This document shows positions 43,966 through 52,308 of a stretch of 64,000 nucleotides of DNA, piece by piece. Source of the stretch: Psychroserpens sp. SPM9 (GTDB lineage: Bacteria; Bacteroidota; Bacteroidia; Flavobacteriales; Flavobacteriaceae); contig NZ_JANZNR010000005.1 of NCBI RefSeq assembly GCF_025153525.1, positions 248,001 through 312,000 on the forward strand. The letters are read 5' to 3'. The notes under the pieces are model-generated. The model was not told the origin of the DNA. It saw only the letters and a list, made by a program, of their open reading frames with translations, and made no database searches. The translations under genes were made by a program, and so were the position numbers. Position 1 is the stretch's first letter; each line of letters starts with the position of its first letter.

Positions 43966-44784
43966 ATGAAAATCAATTTCCTTTTTTTAGCGTTCTTTAT
44001 TAGCTCAATATCAATGCAAATTCAAGCTCAAGAGCAACCAGTGATTACGACTACAATTCAAAAAATTGGCCAAACTGAAATAAAAGTTAGCGTTGTTCAA
44101 CCCAAAATAATGAGAGTTACTAATCGCAATAAAGCACTCAATTACAAAAACCTTTGGAAACAACATGTAAATGGAGCTGCTGAAATAGAATTTAACAACG
44201 ATGTTATTGTTGACAAGATTAAACTAAAAGCCGGGAAGTACTTAATTTTACTATTTCCTGGGAATGATTGGAAACCTAAAAATGATTCTATGAGAGCTTT
44301 TCCTGGGAATGATTGGAGTCCAAAAGATTCCAAAATTAAATTTCCAGGTAACGATTGGAAACCCAAAAATGATTCTGTCAAAGCTTTTCCAGGAAATGAT
44401 TGGAAACCAAGTACTGACACTCTTAATGTTTTCCCAGGGAATGACTGGAATATTAAAGATTCCAAAGTTAAATTCCCAGGTAATGATTGGAAGCCTAAAA
44501 ATTCAAAAATTGCCTTTCCAGGAAATGATTGGAGCCCTTTAAATGATGCTATGGATGAATTTCCTGGGAACGATTGGCTCGTTGTGTTTTACCAAAACAC
44601 AAATTCTAACAGTAAAACATTAGATAAAAATTTAATTGCTGCGGAAATAATGGTCAATCCCGAAAAAATTATTCAACCATTAATGAATTTATCGGCTAAC
44701 TTCATGTATTCAAATCCAAAAAGCATCCAATTAACACTTGCTTGGGACAAAACTCTGATTTCAATACCAATACATCTAAAATAA
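43966..44784 (+). CDS. DUF2911-like secreted protein interrupted by an FPGNDW tandem repeat
   Basis: From the ATG at 43966 the product is 272 residues with a signal peptide ending SMQIQA. A reading from 43843 overlaps the preceding gene and adds 41 irrelevant residues. The flanks match a DUF2911 fold: AAEIEFNNDVIV and LKAGKYLIL before, LTLAWDKTLISIPI at the end, comparable with the paralogue at 50648 (LPKGKYTLW, LTMAWDNTKIAVPL). Between them, residues 97-204 hold eight FPGNDW units spaced 14-15 residues apart. A normal domain would run straight from KAGKY..PGNDW to LVVFYQN. The function is unknown; the insertion probably projects from a beta hairpin. Confidence 0.75.
   Translation: MKINFLFLAFFISSISMQIQAQEQPVITTTIQKIGQTEIKVSVVQPKIMRVTNRNKALNYKNLWKQHVNGAAEIEFNNDVIVDKIKLKAGKYLILLFPGNDWKPKNDSMRAFPGNDWSPKDSKIKFPGNDWKPKNDSVKAFPGNDWKPSTDTLNVFPGNDWNIKDSKVKFPGNDWKPKNSKIAFPGNDWSPLNDAMDEFPGNDWLVVFYQNTNSNSKTLDKNLIAAEIMVNPEKIIQPLMNLSANFMYSNPKSIQLTLAWDKTLISIPIHLK
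44254..44577 (+). repeat. in-frame tandem repeat of 42/45 bases encoding FPGNDW units
   Basis: The 324 bases encode eight FPGNDW hexapeptides separated by seven linkers of 8-9 residues that are rich in Lys, Asp, Ser and Pro. All eight hexapeptides are identical in protein, but the codons for Phe, Pro, Gly, Asn and Asp vary (for example GGG, GGT, GGA), while Trp has one codon. This points to selection on the peptide rather than recent DNA duplication alone. Confidence 0.93.
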
Positions 44785-44838
44785 TTATTGATTAAATTTA
44801 AATGCGTAAAACCAACAATCAATACTTAAAAATCAATC

Positions 44839-45243
44839 ATGAAAAAAGTAATAGCAACCATAGTAGGCTTTATTGTAGCATCATTAACTGTTTACATTTT
44901 TGAATCTCTTATTGGCCACAACCTGTTTCCATTGCCTGAAGGTGCCAATCCAATGGATATGGAATGGATTAAAAATAATATGGATCAAATCCCAACGGGA
45001 GCTAAAATATTTGTTGTTATTGCTCATTTTGTAGGTATAGTTGCCGGAATGGTAGTGGCAAGCTTGATTTCTAAAACCAGTATGGTTCCAGCTTATATTG
45101 TTGGTGGATTGATGTTAGCCGCAACTATTTTTAATGTGGCGATGTTACCAAAAGAATTGTGGTTTAGCATTAGCGATATTGTATTAGCTGTTGCTGGTTT
45201 ATTACTCGGAAAGTCTTTGGCGAAGCGACAGTTAAAAATATAG
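44839..45243 (+). CDS. small four-helix integral membrane protein (hypothetical)
   Basis: The 134-residue protein has four hydrophobic stretches: about 4-22, 55-80, 85-103 and 109-125. The loop after the first one is acidic and Pro-rich (LPEGANPMDMEW). It resembles small uncharacterised membrane proteins of Flavobacteria. The gene stands 54 bases after the DUF2911-like gene and could be in the same transcript. No function can be assigned. Confidence 0.68.
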   Translation: MKKVIATIVGFIVASLTVYIFESLIGHNLFPLPEGANPMDMEWIKNNMDQIPTGAKIFVVIAHFVGIVAGMVVASLISKTSMVPAYIVGGLMLAATIFNVAMLPKELWFSISDIVLAVAGLLLGKSLAKRQLKI

Positions 45244-45320
45244 GTAACCTTTCATAATATAGTACACCTGAAGCATTTGCAGGCTCAGAATGACAGTATT
45301 ACAAACCATATATTATTTTA

Positions 45321-46001
45321 CTATAACCTTAATAACAACTCAGGATTTGGGCAATTATTTTTATAAAACGCCACATCATGTTTTGAACATACGCCAGGAT
45401 AATCGCCTTTATAATTTTGCAAATCTTTAATAAGCTGAAAGTGTAAATGTGGTGCATAATCACCATTAACCGTTGCATCACCCAAAGTGGCAATCTGCTC
45501 CCCTTTTTTAAAAGTTTGTCCAATGCTTAAACCTTCAATTGAAGCCAGACTTAGATGTCCGTAAAGTGTATAAAAGGTAAAATTTTTAAGCGTGTGTTTT
45601 AATATAATCGTCGGTCCATAATCACCAAAGTTCGTATTGTTTTTAAAACTATGAACCTCAGCATCCATTGGTGTGAAAATAGGTGTTTCAGCAGCAATCC
45701 AAAGATCCAGACCTAGATGAATGTGACGTTCGGTTTCGGGGTTTTCAGCTTTAAAATAAGCGCTTCGCTGGTAAATATTTCGAGCTTCAAGATAACCCCC
45801 AAAAGCCACTTTAGCATGATGTTTTGCTTTAAAAGCATTGATATAATCCTCCAATAATTCCGAAGAAGATACATCTATCGCTTGTAATCTGGTATTGGTT
45901 TTTGACAAATCTAAAGTCACATAATCAGAAGGGGCAATCGAGGGATCTAAAACAGATGTCTTAGGTAACGATAGCAACAAGGTTTCAAGTGTGGTGTTCA
46001 T
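45321..46001 (-). CDS. M23-family peptidase without a signal peptide
   Basis: The 226-residue protein contains a LytM-type zinc site: HxxxD in HLGLD (His95 and Asp99), His149 in LYGH and HLH at 185-187. Such enzymes cut peptidoglycan cross-bridges or other peptides. No signal peptide or membrane helix is seen at the N-terminus, which starts NTTLETLLLSLPK, so a cytoplasmic role or non-classical export must be considered. The first 90 residues may be a partner-binding domain. It converges on the membrane protein gene with a 77-base gap. Confidence 0.82.
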   Translation of the reverse strand: MNTTLETLLLSLPKTSVLDPSIAPSDYVTLDLSKTNTRLQAIDVSSSELLEDYINAFKAKHHAKVAFGGYLEARNIYQRSAYFKAENPETERHIHLGLDLWIAAETPIFTPMDAEVHSFKNNTNFGDYGPTIILKHTLKNFTFYTLYGHLSLASIEGLSIGQTFKKGEQIATLGDATVNGDYAPHLHFQLIKDLQNYKGDYPGVCSKHDVAFYKNNCPNPELLLRL

Positions 46002-46051
46002 AAATCTAAATTGGCGTAAAAACTAAAACTTCCGAAGCAAATAAGCGTCAA

Positions 46052-47557
46052 TTACTTTTTTGAAAGCGCTTTTTCCAAGGCTTCAGCTTTATCTTTTGCA
46101 TACATCAAACTATTATCCATCTCAAAACACTTTTTAAAATTAGCTAAAGCCTGAAGCGAGTCGCCTTGTAACAATAAAGCATCACCATAACTATCGTAAA
46201 CATTTGCAGATGCTGGATACTCACTGATGTTTAGTTTAAAAATCTGAGCGGCTGCATCTACCTTATTTTCATTGATGAGTAAGTAACCTAATTGATTGAT
46301 ATCATTTTCGTTAACACTATAGTTTGTAGTATCTGTTTTTACCTCTTGATAAAATGAAATTGCTGAGTTGACATCTTTCTCGTAGATTGTTTTTGCCATT
46401 TCCTTATAGGCAATTTTCTTTGGCATTTGATAGGTTTCACCTGCTCGTAAACGCTTAACATTATCGTAAACAGTTCCAAAATGCGCTCCAGAATTGTTGG
46501 TTAAAATGACAAATCCGCTTTTTGTATCGACCTCATTGTGTAAAAACGTCACAAAACCTACCCAACCACCAGAATGATTAATCACACGAGGTTCTCCTGG
46601 GTTGTACTCCAGAAACCATCCGAAGCCATACCCTGTATATTCGCCATCATTGGTTTGTCCTGAGGACCAGGCTTCATCCAGATACGCTTTAGAGATAATG
46701 GTGTGATTCGCCAAAGCCATATTCCATTTATAGAGATCTTCTACCGTAGAATAAATACCGCCATCGCCTCTTACATCATTAACAATATTGTAATCATTAA
46801 GTACTAAGTCTTTTTGATTAAGCGAAAAATTATAGCCAAAAACCCGATGAGGCATCTTTGGATCTGCAGCTATTTGATATTGATATAATACTGTATTAGT
46901 CATCCCAATCGGATCAGTGATATGTTCTTTTAAGAACGTTCTAAAATGCTGACCAGAAATCTTTTCAACAATTGAGGCCAATACCAAATAACCCGTGTTA
47001 CTATATTCCCATTTATCTCCTGGCTGAAAATCTAACTCAGGATTGACACGGTAAAACACGTCTAAAATTTCGTCATTACCCAGAATATACTGTTTGGTTG
47101 AATCTTCTTTTACAAAATGATTAGCAATCACCCGTTCGTAGTCTGTAAGTCCAGATGTATGATGCAATAATTGTCGAATGGTAATATTATCATAAGGAAA
47201 ATCGGTTAAAACTGTATTTACTTGTTGATCATAATCGAGTTTACCTGCTTCTTTTAATTTCATAATAGCCATCCCAGTAAACTGTTTACTCACTGAAGCT
47301 AGTCTGAATTGAGAATTCAAGTCTAAAGAATCATTAGGAGCGATAGATCGCAATCCGTTAGAATTTTTAAAAACGACTTCTCCATTTTCATATACGAGTA
47401 TATTTCCGGTAGACAGACCTTTAGCCTTCATAGCCTGTACAAAAGATTGGTATTCACTTTTAACGTCTTTTGTAGTATTGGTATTAGTTTCCTTTTTACA
47501 CGAAAAAAAGCATGCCGAAAAAAGACACACTACTATTAGTTGTTTGAATAAACCCAT
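46052..47557 (-). CDS. serine-hydrolase (beta-lactamase/PBP class C-like) lipoprotein with a C-terminal helical-repeat region
   Basis: The 501-residue protein begins with a lipoprotein signal whose lipobox Cys is Cys20 (FFSC). The catalytic domain has the S-x-x-K motif SVSK at 88-91, a YSN motif near 183 and HSGG near 336, as in class C beta-lactamases and low-molecular-weight PBPs. A region with tetratricopeptide-like helices follows (about 400-501). Such proteins are D-Ala peptidases or esterases at the outer membrane; beta-lactamase activity itself is only a possibility. The neighbouring M23 peptidase gene could mean a shared cell-wall function. Confidence 0.85.
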   Translation of the reverse strand: MGLFKQLIVVCLFSACFFSCKKETNTNTTKDVKSEYQSFVQAMKAKGLSTGNILVYENGEVVFKNSNGLRSIAPNDSLDLNSQFRLASVSKQFTGMAIMKLKEAGKLDYDQQVNTVLTDFPYDNITIRQLLHHTSGLTDYERVIANHFVKEDSTKQYILGNDEILDVFYRVNPELDFQPGDKWEYSNTGYLVLASIVEKISGQHFRTFLKEHITDPIGMTNTVLYQYQIAADPKMPHRVFGYNFSLNQKDLVLNDYNIVNDVRGDGGIYSTVEDLYKWNMALANHTIISKAYLDEAWSSGQTNDGEYTGYGFGWFLEYNPGEPRVINHSGGWVGFVTFLHNEVDTKSGFVILTNNSGAHFGTVYDNVKRLRAGETYQMPKKIAYKEMAKTIYEKDVNSAISFYQEVKTDTTNYSVNENDINQLGYLLINENKVDAAAQIFKLNISEYPASANVYDSYGDALLLQGDSLQALANFKKCFEMDNSLMYAKDKAEALEKALSKK

Positions 47558-47667
47558 ATGTTTTGATTGATTGTAGTTTTACTCTATAAAGATAAGTATT
47601 TAATTAATTGTTACAGTAGTCTAAAATATTGCTTGTTTTGCTTCGGAAATGAGACAACGCTATACTA

Positions 47668-49224
47668 TTAGTTTAAAACGATAGCGCTAAACTTCGCATT
47701 AATGATAATGGTTTTAGCAGAATTTTTAGAATTTGGAAAATTAGTAATGGTTTTTTGAGTCGTTAATTGATCGTTTAAACGGGAACGGTTCCCTTTAAAA
47801 TACACGCTATAATCGGTGGTTTTACTAGGCAATTTAATAAGGGCTTCACTGTTTTCGAGAATGATATTCAAATTTGTAAAGCTATCGGCAATATTAGAAA
47901 TAGACAAATCTCCAAAACTACCATCAATTATGGCATTTTCGATTAAATCATTGATACGAATATCTGATGAATTACTGTTTAAACGTAGCGTTCTCACGGT
48001 ATTTAAATGTGCATCCTCTACATACTTTAAGTTAAGTTCTCCCGCACTCCACGTTGTAACATGCACTGGAGAAAAAGACACATTGATGGAAGTCTCGCTC
48101 CCATCAATGTGATTTGCTAAAAATGTAGCATGTGATATATCTGCTTTTAGATTATGAATAACAGATGCCATTTTTAATTGACCATGTCTCACATTGAGAT
48201 TTAGTTTAGCATCTTTAGGCATTTTAATTTTAATGACCTTTTTTACATTAAGATGACGCTCTTCAATGCGTTTTGCAATCTCTTCACGACGCTGCTCTTG
48301 GACTTCGTGACGTTCTTCCAAACGCTTTGCTAACTTTTCCTGACGTTTTTCCATTTCTTTAGTACGCTTTTCCATTTGCTTTTCCCGTTCGGCTAAACGC
48401 TCTTCCATAACTTTAGCACGCTCTTCCATTTGCTTGCCGTATTTTTCACCCCAAACTTCCATCTTTTTAGCCCAATCTTTGTCGAATTGCTTTCCAAATT
48501 CTTCGCCCCAAGCTTCCATTTTCTTACCGTATTCTTCACCAAACCTATCACCCCAAGCTTCCATTTTTCTCTCATACGCTGAAAAATCCATTTCGCCCAT
48601 TTTACGAGCCCATTCTTTCATTTTTTGTTTGTACTCGGCACCATACTTTTCTTCATATTCTTTACTCCATTTTTCAAGATAAGCTTCACCACCTTTTTTA
48701 TAGGCTTCGGTATCAAAGCTAACGTTGTTAACACCTTCAGGTAATTCTGGCAATTCAGGTAATTCTGGCATTTCTGGCATTTCAAAACGTGCAATCTCAG
48801 GTAACTCTGGCATTTCCGGCATTTCTGGTAATTCAGGAATATCACCCAAATCTAAACCTTCGATAATCATTAAAGGTTCAAAATTTTTATCAAATCCTGT
48901 TAGTTGATCCCAAGTTCCATGACCTCCGCCTTCCGAAGTTATACTTACACGGCTTCCTGAACCTTCTACTTTAAGTTTCCAGTTTTTTAAGGCTTTTTCC
49001 AGATCTTCTTTAGATAATTTCTCACCATCGATATAGGCCTCAATTTCTAAGGTACTTTTGTTCCATGTATCAATTTCAATTTCTACGAAACTTGTATTTA
49101 AATCGATTGTCACATCTTTAGTCACATCGATTTTCTTTGACATTTTAGTCAACTGTTGTTGGGCTGAAACACTTATAGTGAAACAGAACAACACGAGTAA
49201 TATTAGATTATATTTTGTTTTCAT
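47668..49224 (-). CDS. secreted repeat-rich protein with a coiled-coil and an adhesin-like C-terminus
   Basis: The 518-residue protein has a signal peptide (residues 1-21) and several unusual regions. Residues 129-163 are a run of PELPE/PEMPE units. Residues 204-265 contain repeated KMEAWGEEFGK-like units. Residues 266-324 are a strongly charged coiled-coil (MEKRTKEMEKRQEKLAKR type). Residues about 350-518 are beta-rich and resemble the DUF4097/adhesin-like domain. It is encoded after a sigma and an anti-sigma-like gene and may be the main target or output of that regulon. No enzyme function is visible. Confidence 0.72.
   Translation of the reverse strand: MKTKYNLILLVLFCFTISVSAQQQLTKMSKKIDVTKDVTIDLNTSFVEIEIDTWNKSTLEIEAYIDGEKLSKEDLEKALKNWKLKVEGSGSRVSITSEGGGHGTWDQLTGFDKNFEPLMIIEGLDLGDIPELPEMPEMPELPEIARFEMPEMPELPELPELPEGVNNVSFDTEAYKKGGEAYLEKWSKEYEEKYGAEYKQKMKEWARKMGEMDFSAYERKMEAWGDRFGEEYGKKMEAWGEEFGKQFDKDWAKKMEVWGEKYGKQMEERAKVMEERLAEREKQMEKRTKEMEKRQEKLAKRLEERHEVQEQRREEIAKRIEERHLNVKKVIKIKMPKDAKLNLNVRHGQLKMASVIHNLKADISHATFLANHIDGSETSINVSFSPVHVTTWSAGELNLKYVEDAHLNTVRTLRLNSNSSDIRINDLIENAIIDGSFGDLSISNIADSFTNLNIILENSEALIKLPSKTTDYSVYFKGNRSRLNDQLTTQKTITNFPNSKNSAKTIIINAKFSAIVLN
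48736..48840 (-). repeat. pentad/triplet repeat encoding PELPE/PEMPE units
   Basis: Within the secreted protein, 35 residues consist almost entirely of PELPE and PEMPE, split by one EIARFEM interruption. The low-complexity stretch encodes an extended acidic, Pro-rich spacer. Confidence 0.85.
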
Positions 49225-49309
49225 TGTCTTATGTTTTTATACTGAAATCGTTGTATTTAAGGTTATAATCATTCTTAACCTTTTGTTTTACAAGTATTCA
49301 GGATTTGGT

Positions 49310-49894
49310 TTATGCTTTAATGTTTTCTTCTTCTGATGTATTTAAATCATTTAATTGTTCTTTTAAACGATACAATAAATTAAGTCTGAGTTTAAGATTG
49401 TCTATCAAAGCACTAACGGTTAACTCGTTTGGTCCATTTTCGGTTAGCTCTACCGAAAGACGCTTGTACTCTTGATTTAATTCGCCCAATCGCGCTACAT
49501 AACCATCAAACAATTCTTTATTATTTTCGGTAAGTTTCACTTTAGATAATTCTAAATTGATATGGGCTAAATAGTAATCTTCAACCTTTTTAAAATCTGG
49601 AGAGATGTCGCCAAGAGATTTCAATTTTGCTTCTTTTTCTGGTTGATCTACATCTACAGTTTTTAATCCTTCGGGTAATGGTTTCTGAAAAAACTGAGAA
49701 GCTCCAAGTCCTAATCCGATTAAAATGACGATACTCGCCGCAATTTGCAACATACTGAAACGTTTTTTGCTTGATGATTCAACGGGTAAGGCTTCGTCTA
49801 ACTTTTGAAGAAAGCGTGCTTGATGCCCTTGAGGCATTTTTTCTTGTGATGCCTTATTTTCGTTTTCAAATAATGTTTTAATATCTCGTGCCAT
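49310..49894 (-). CDS. anti-sigma-factor-like membrane protein
   Basis: The 194-residue protein has an N-terminal cytoplasmic region of about 45 residues, one membrane helix (about 46-65, with MLQIAASIVILIGLGLGA), and an extracytoplasmic helical domain. This layout fits a single-pass anti-sigma factor. Its gene overlaps the 3' end of the ECF sigma gene by 17 bases, the usual arrangement for a sigma/anti-sigma pair. I see no zinc-binding Cys/His signature in the N-terminal part, so the match is architectural only. The secreted protein gene follows after 85 bases. Confidence 0.7.
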   Translation of the reverse strand: MARDIKTLFENENKASQEKMPQGHQARFLQKLDEALPVESSSKKRFSMLQIAASIVILIGLGLGASQFFQKPLPEGLKTVDVDQPEKEAKLKSLGDISPDFKKVEDYYLAHINLELSKVKLTENNKELFDGYVARLGELNQEYKRLSVELTENGPNELTVSALIDNLKLRLNLLYRLKEQLNDLNTSEEENIKA

Positions 49895-50435
49895 TTTTAA
49901 CGGGAATTAATAGTTCTTTTAATTTCGACTTTCCTCTGGAGAGTTGTGTTCTTGAAGCGATTTCTGAAATCTGTAAAATCTCTGAAATTTCCTGATGATC
50001 ATACCCTTCAACCAAATACAAGGTTACCACGTAACGGTATTTGTCGGGTAATTTTTCAATCGCACTTTTAATCTCATCCAATGTTATTGTATCATCTACT
50101 AACCATTCGCTTTGATAATCGGTATCTACTACTTTGAGGTGCACCTCTTCCAATTCTTGCATGTGCTGCTTTTTGGATTTTAAACAGTCGATACTTTTAT
50201 TAATCACGATACGTTTTAACCAAGCTCCAAAAGTAACTTCAGCTTTATACTGATTGAGTTTTGCAAATGCTTTAATAAAGGCTTCTTGTACGATATCTTC
50301 AGCTTCCATAGAATCCTTTACAAAACGCATGGCAACCGCAAACATACCATCACAATATTGATTGTATAATTTTAATTGCGCAGTGCGATCATTCTGCTTG
50401 CATTGTTCAATAATGTCAACTTGAAACGTATTCAA
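49878..50435 (-). CDS. ECF-type RNA polymerase sigma factor
   Basis: The 185-residue protein carries the sigma region 2 sequence AMRFVKDSMEAEDIVQEAFIKAF (about 36-58, as an ECF -10 recognition helix) and a sigma region 4 helix-turn-helix near EGYDHQEISEILQISEIASRTQLSRGKSKL. The start is TTG at 50433-50435; the in-frame codons up to the stop near 50480 include no ATG. It would direct RNA polymerase to promoters of its own operon and of envelope genes. The next two genes (anti-sigma-like and secreted protein) make the operon. Confidence 0.9.
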   Translation of the reverse strand: MNTFQVDIIEQCKQNDRTAQLKLYNQYCDGMFAVAMRFVKDSMEAEDIVQEAFIKAFAKLNQYKAEVTFGAWLKRIVINKSIDCLKSKKQHMQELEEVHLKVVDTDYQSEWLVDDTITLDEIKSAIEKLPDKYRYVVTLYLVEGYDHQEISEILQISEIASRTQLSRGKSKLKELLIPVKNGTRY

Positions 50436-50610
50436 ATCTCTTTTGGTTTGGTTATATACCTCATAAACTGATGATGCTTATTTGGTATGGGTTCTTTATA
50501 AAGACGACACAAAAAATGAAGTGTTGCAAAAAATATATGATTTTTTTATTTTTCATAAGAAATTTATAGAAATTCACGTTAAGTATTTACTGAGCGTTTC
50601 AATTTTAAAT

Positions 50611-50618
50611 TATCTTTG
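50611..50618 (+). promoter_or_regulatory. -7 box of the DUF2911 gene (TATCTTTG)
   Basis: TATCTTTG matches TAnnTTTG and would give a start near 50625, 23 bases before the ATG at 50648. A -33 TTG at the proper spacing is not present. Confidence 0.43.
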
Positions 50619-50647
50619 ACGCCAATTAGTTACAATCTTTTTTTACT

Positions 50648-51220
50648 ATGAACACGTTTTTAAAACGCCTACTTGTTATATTATCTATTGTTGCGCTCGG
50701 ACTCTTTCTATATTCCTATTTTGTTGAAAATATTTTTTCACCTAGGCTGAGTCCTAAAGATACAGTAGAATTTAAATTAAATGATCTTAAACTAGAAGTC
50801 TTCTATAATAGACCCTCTAAAAAAGGACGTGAGATTTTTGGTGCTTTAGTGCCTTATGATAAGGTATGGAGAACTGGTGCCAATGAAGCAACAACTTTTG
50901 AATCTAACAAAGATTTACTCATAAAAGGAATTGTTTTACCGAAAGGAAAGTATACACTTTGGACTGTCCCAAAAGACTCGGCGTGGAATGTGATGTTTAA
51001 TAGCAAGCAATACGCTTGGGGTGTCGATGAAGAAATGCAAGTGATGTGGGATCCTAATCACGACGTGATGGAAATAACTGTTCCTATTGAAAAACTAGAC
51101 ACAACGGTCGAACAATTTACCATTGCATTTGACAATTCTACCGATGACCTTAAACTGACTATGGCTTGGGATAATACAAAAATTGCAGTACCTTTAAAAG
51201 TCATAAAAGACCAAAACTAA
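50648..51220 (+). CDS. DUF2911 protein with an N-terminal membrane anchor
   Basis: The 190-residue protein has an N-terminal hydrophobic helix (about 6-27). It is followed by a complete DUF2911 domain: VWRTGANEATTFES near 78-91, LPKGKYTLWTVP, WNVMFN and the end LTMAWDNTKIAVPL. These match the flanks of the repeat-bearing paralogue at 43966, where the segment between KGKY and the VMFN-like strand has been expanded. The biochemical role of DUF2911 is not known. It lies divergently from the ECF sigma operon, which may mean shared regulation. Confidence 0.87.
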   Translation: MNTFLKRLLVILSIVALGLFLYSYFVENIFSPRLSPKDTVEFKLNDLKLEVFYNRPSKKGREIFGALVPYDKVWRTGANEATTFESNKDLLIKGIVLPKGKYTLWTVPKDSAWNVMFNSKQYAWGVDEEMQVMWDPNHDVMEITVPIEKLDTTVEQFTIAFDNSTDDLKLTMAWDNTKIAVPLKVIKDQN

Positions 51221-51228
51221 AAGGGAAT

Positions 51229-52308
51229 TTGTCTAAAAAATCGAAAACCTCAGCCATACATGAAACAGATGGTGTATCGCAATCTGATATCACCAATGCG
51301 TCTTCGATTGACAGTATCAAGCAAAAAAGAAAAGCACAGCCCGACACATCAACTTTAGTCGCCAATATTTTAAAAGGAAATATTACGGCTTTAAGCAGAG
51401 CCATTACTTTGATTGAAAGTTCTAATCCGAAACACCTAAAACAAGCCAATGCTATTATTACTGAATGTTTAGCGCATGCTAATAAGTCGGTACGACTCGG
51501 CATTACTGGTGTTCCTGGTGTTGGAAAAAGCACCTTTATTGAAGCTCTAGGATTGCATTTAATCGCTTTAGGCAAAAAAGTTGCTGTCTTAGCTGTAGAC
51601 CCAAGTAGCAGCTTAAGCAAAGGCAGTATTTTGGGAGACAAAACCCGAATGGAAGATTTGGTAAAAAGTGACCAAGCGTTTATTAGACCTTCGCCTTCTG
51701 GCACCTCGCTTGGTGGTGTGGCGCGAAAAACCCGAGAAACTATTATACTCTGTGAAGCCGCTGGTTTTGACACCATTATTATTGAAACGGTTGGCGTTGG
51801 GCAAAGTGAAACGGCTGTACACAGTATGGTAGACTTCTTTTTATTACTTAAAATCGCTGGAGCTGGTGATGAACTTCAGGGAATTAAACGCGGTATTATT
51901 GAAATGGCCGATGCGATTGCTATCAACAAAGCCGATGGTGATAACCTTAAAGCTGCTAAACTGGCTAAAGTTGAATTTAATAGAGCCTTACATTTGTATC
52001 CGCAGAAAGCATCAGCATGGCAACCTAAAGTCACCTTATGTAGTGCTTTAAAACATGAAGGTATTGCCGATTTATGGAACTTGGTTTTGGATTATATGAA
52101 ACATACCAAAGCTAATAACTATTTTGAACAACACAGGACAGAGCAAAATAAATTCTGGCTCCTACAAACGATTGAAGACCGATTGAAATCTGATTTTTTT
52201 AATCAGCCAGAAATCAAAAAAGCTTTAAAAACACAACTCCAACTAATAGAAGATGGTAAAACAACGCCTTTTACAGCTGCGGAATTTTTACTGCAACTTA
52301 AAAATTAG
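51229..52308 (+). CDS. meaB: methylmalonyl-CoA mutase-associated GTPase MeaB
   Basis: The 359-residue G3E-family GTPase has the P-loop GVPGVGKST (94-102), DPSSSLSKGSILGDKTRME and the family-defining IETVGVGQSE, with a Cys-free nucleotide specificity element (NKADGDN). MeaB gates cofactor loading and protects methylmalonyl-CoA mutase. The start is TTG at 51229, 8 bases after the DUF2911 stop; the first 45 residues are an extension rich in Ser and Thr. The PduO-type adenosyltransferase at 38461 supplies its cofactor. The 3' end overlaps the convergent epimerase gene by 11 bases. Confidence 0.95.
   Translation: MSKKSKTSAIHETDGVSQSDITNASSIDSIKQKRKAQPDTSTLVANILKGNITALSRAITLIESSNPKHLKQANAIITECLAHANKSVRLGITGVPGVGKSTFIEALGLHLIALGKKVAVLAVDPSSSLSKGSILGDKTRMEDLVKSDQAFIRPSPSGTSLGGVARKTRETIILCEAAGFDTIIIETVGVGQSETAVHSMVDFFLLLKIAGAGDELQGIKRGIIEMADAIAINKADGDNLKAAKLAKVEFNRALHLYPQKASAWQPKVTLCSALKHEGIADLWNLVLDYMKHTKANNYFEQHRTEQNKFWLLQTIEDRLKSDFFNQPEIKKALKTQLQLIEDGKTTPFTAAEFLLQLKN

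Noticed and set aside
44142-44465. Antisense reading frame with repeated SFPGK-like units
   Set aside because: It is the reverse-strand image of the FPGNDW repeat and has no start context or independent support.
44254-44577. Regularly spaced similar DNA units that might suggest a CRISPR array
   Set aside because: The units are in frame inside an open reading frame with a signal peptide, spacing is 42-45 bases, the units vary at silent sites, and no cas genes are near.
48725-48907. Plus-strand frame rich in GNSG/GISG units
   Set aside because: It is the shadow of the PELPE-coding repeat on the opposite strand.
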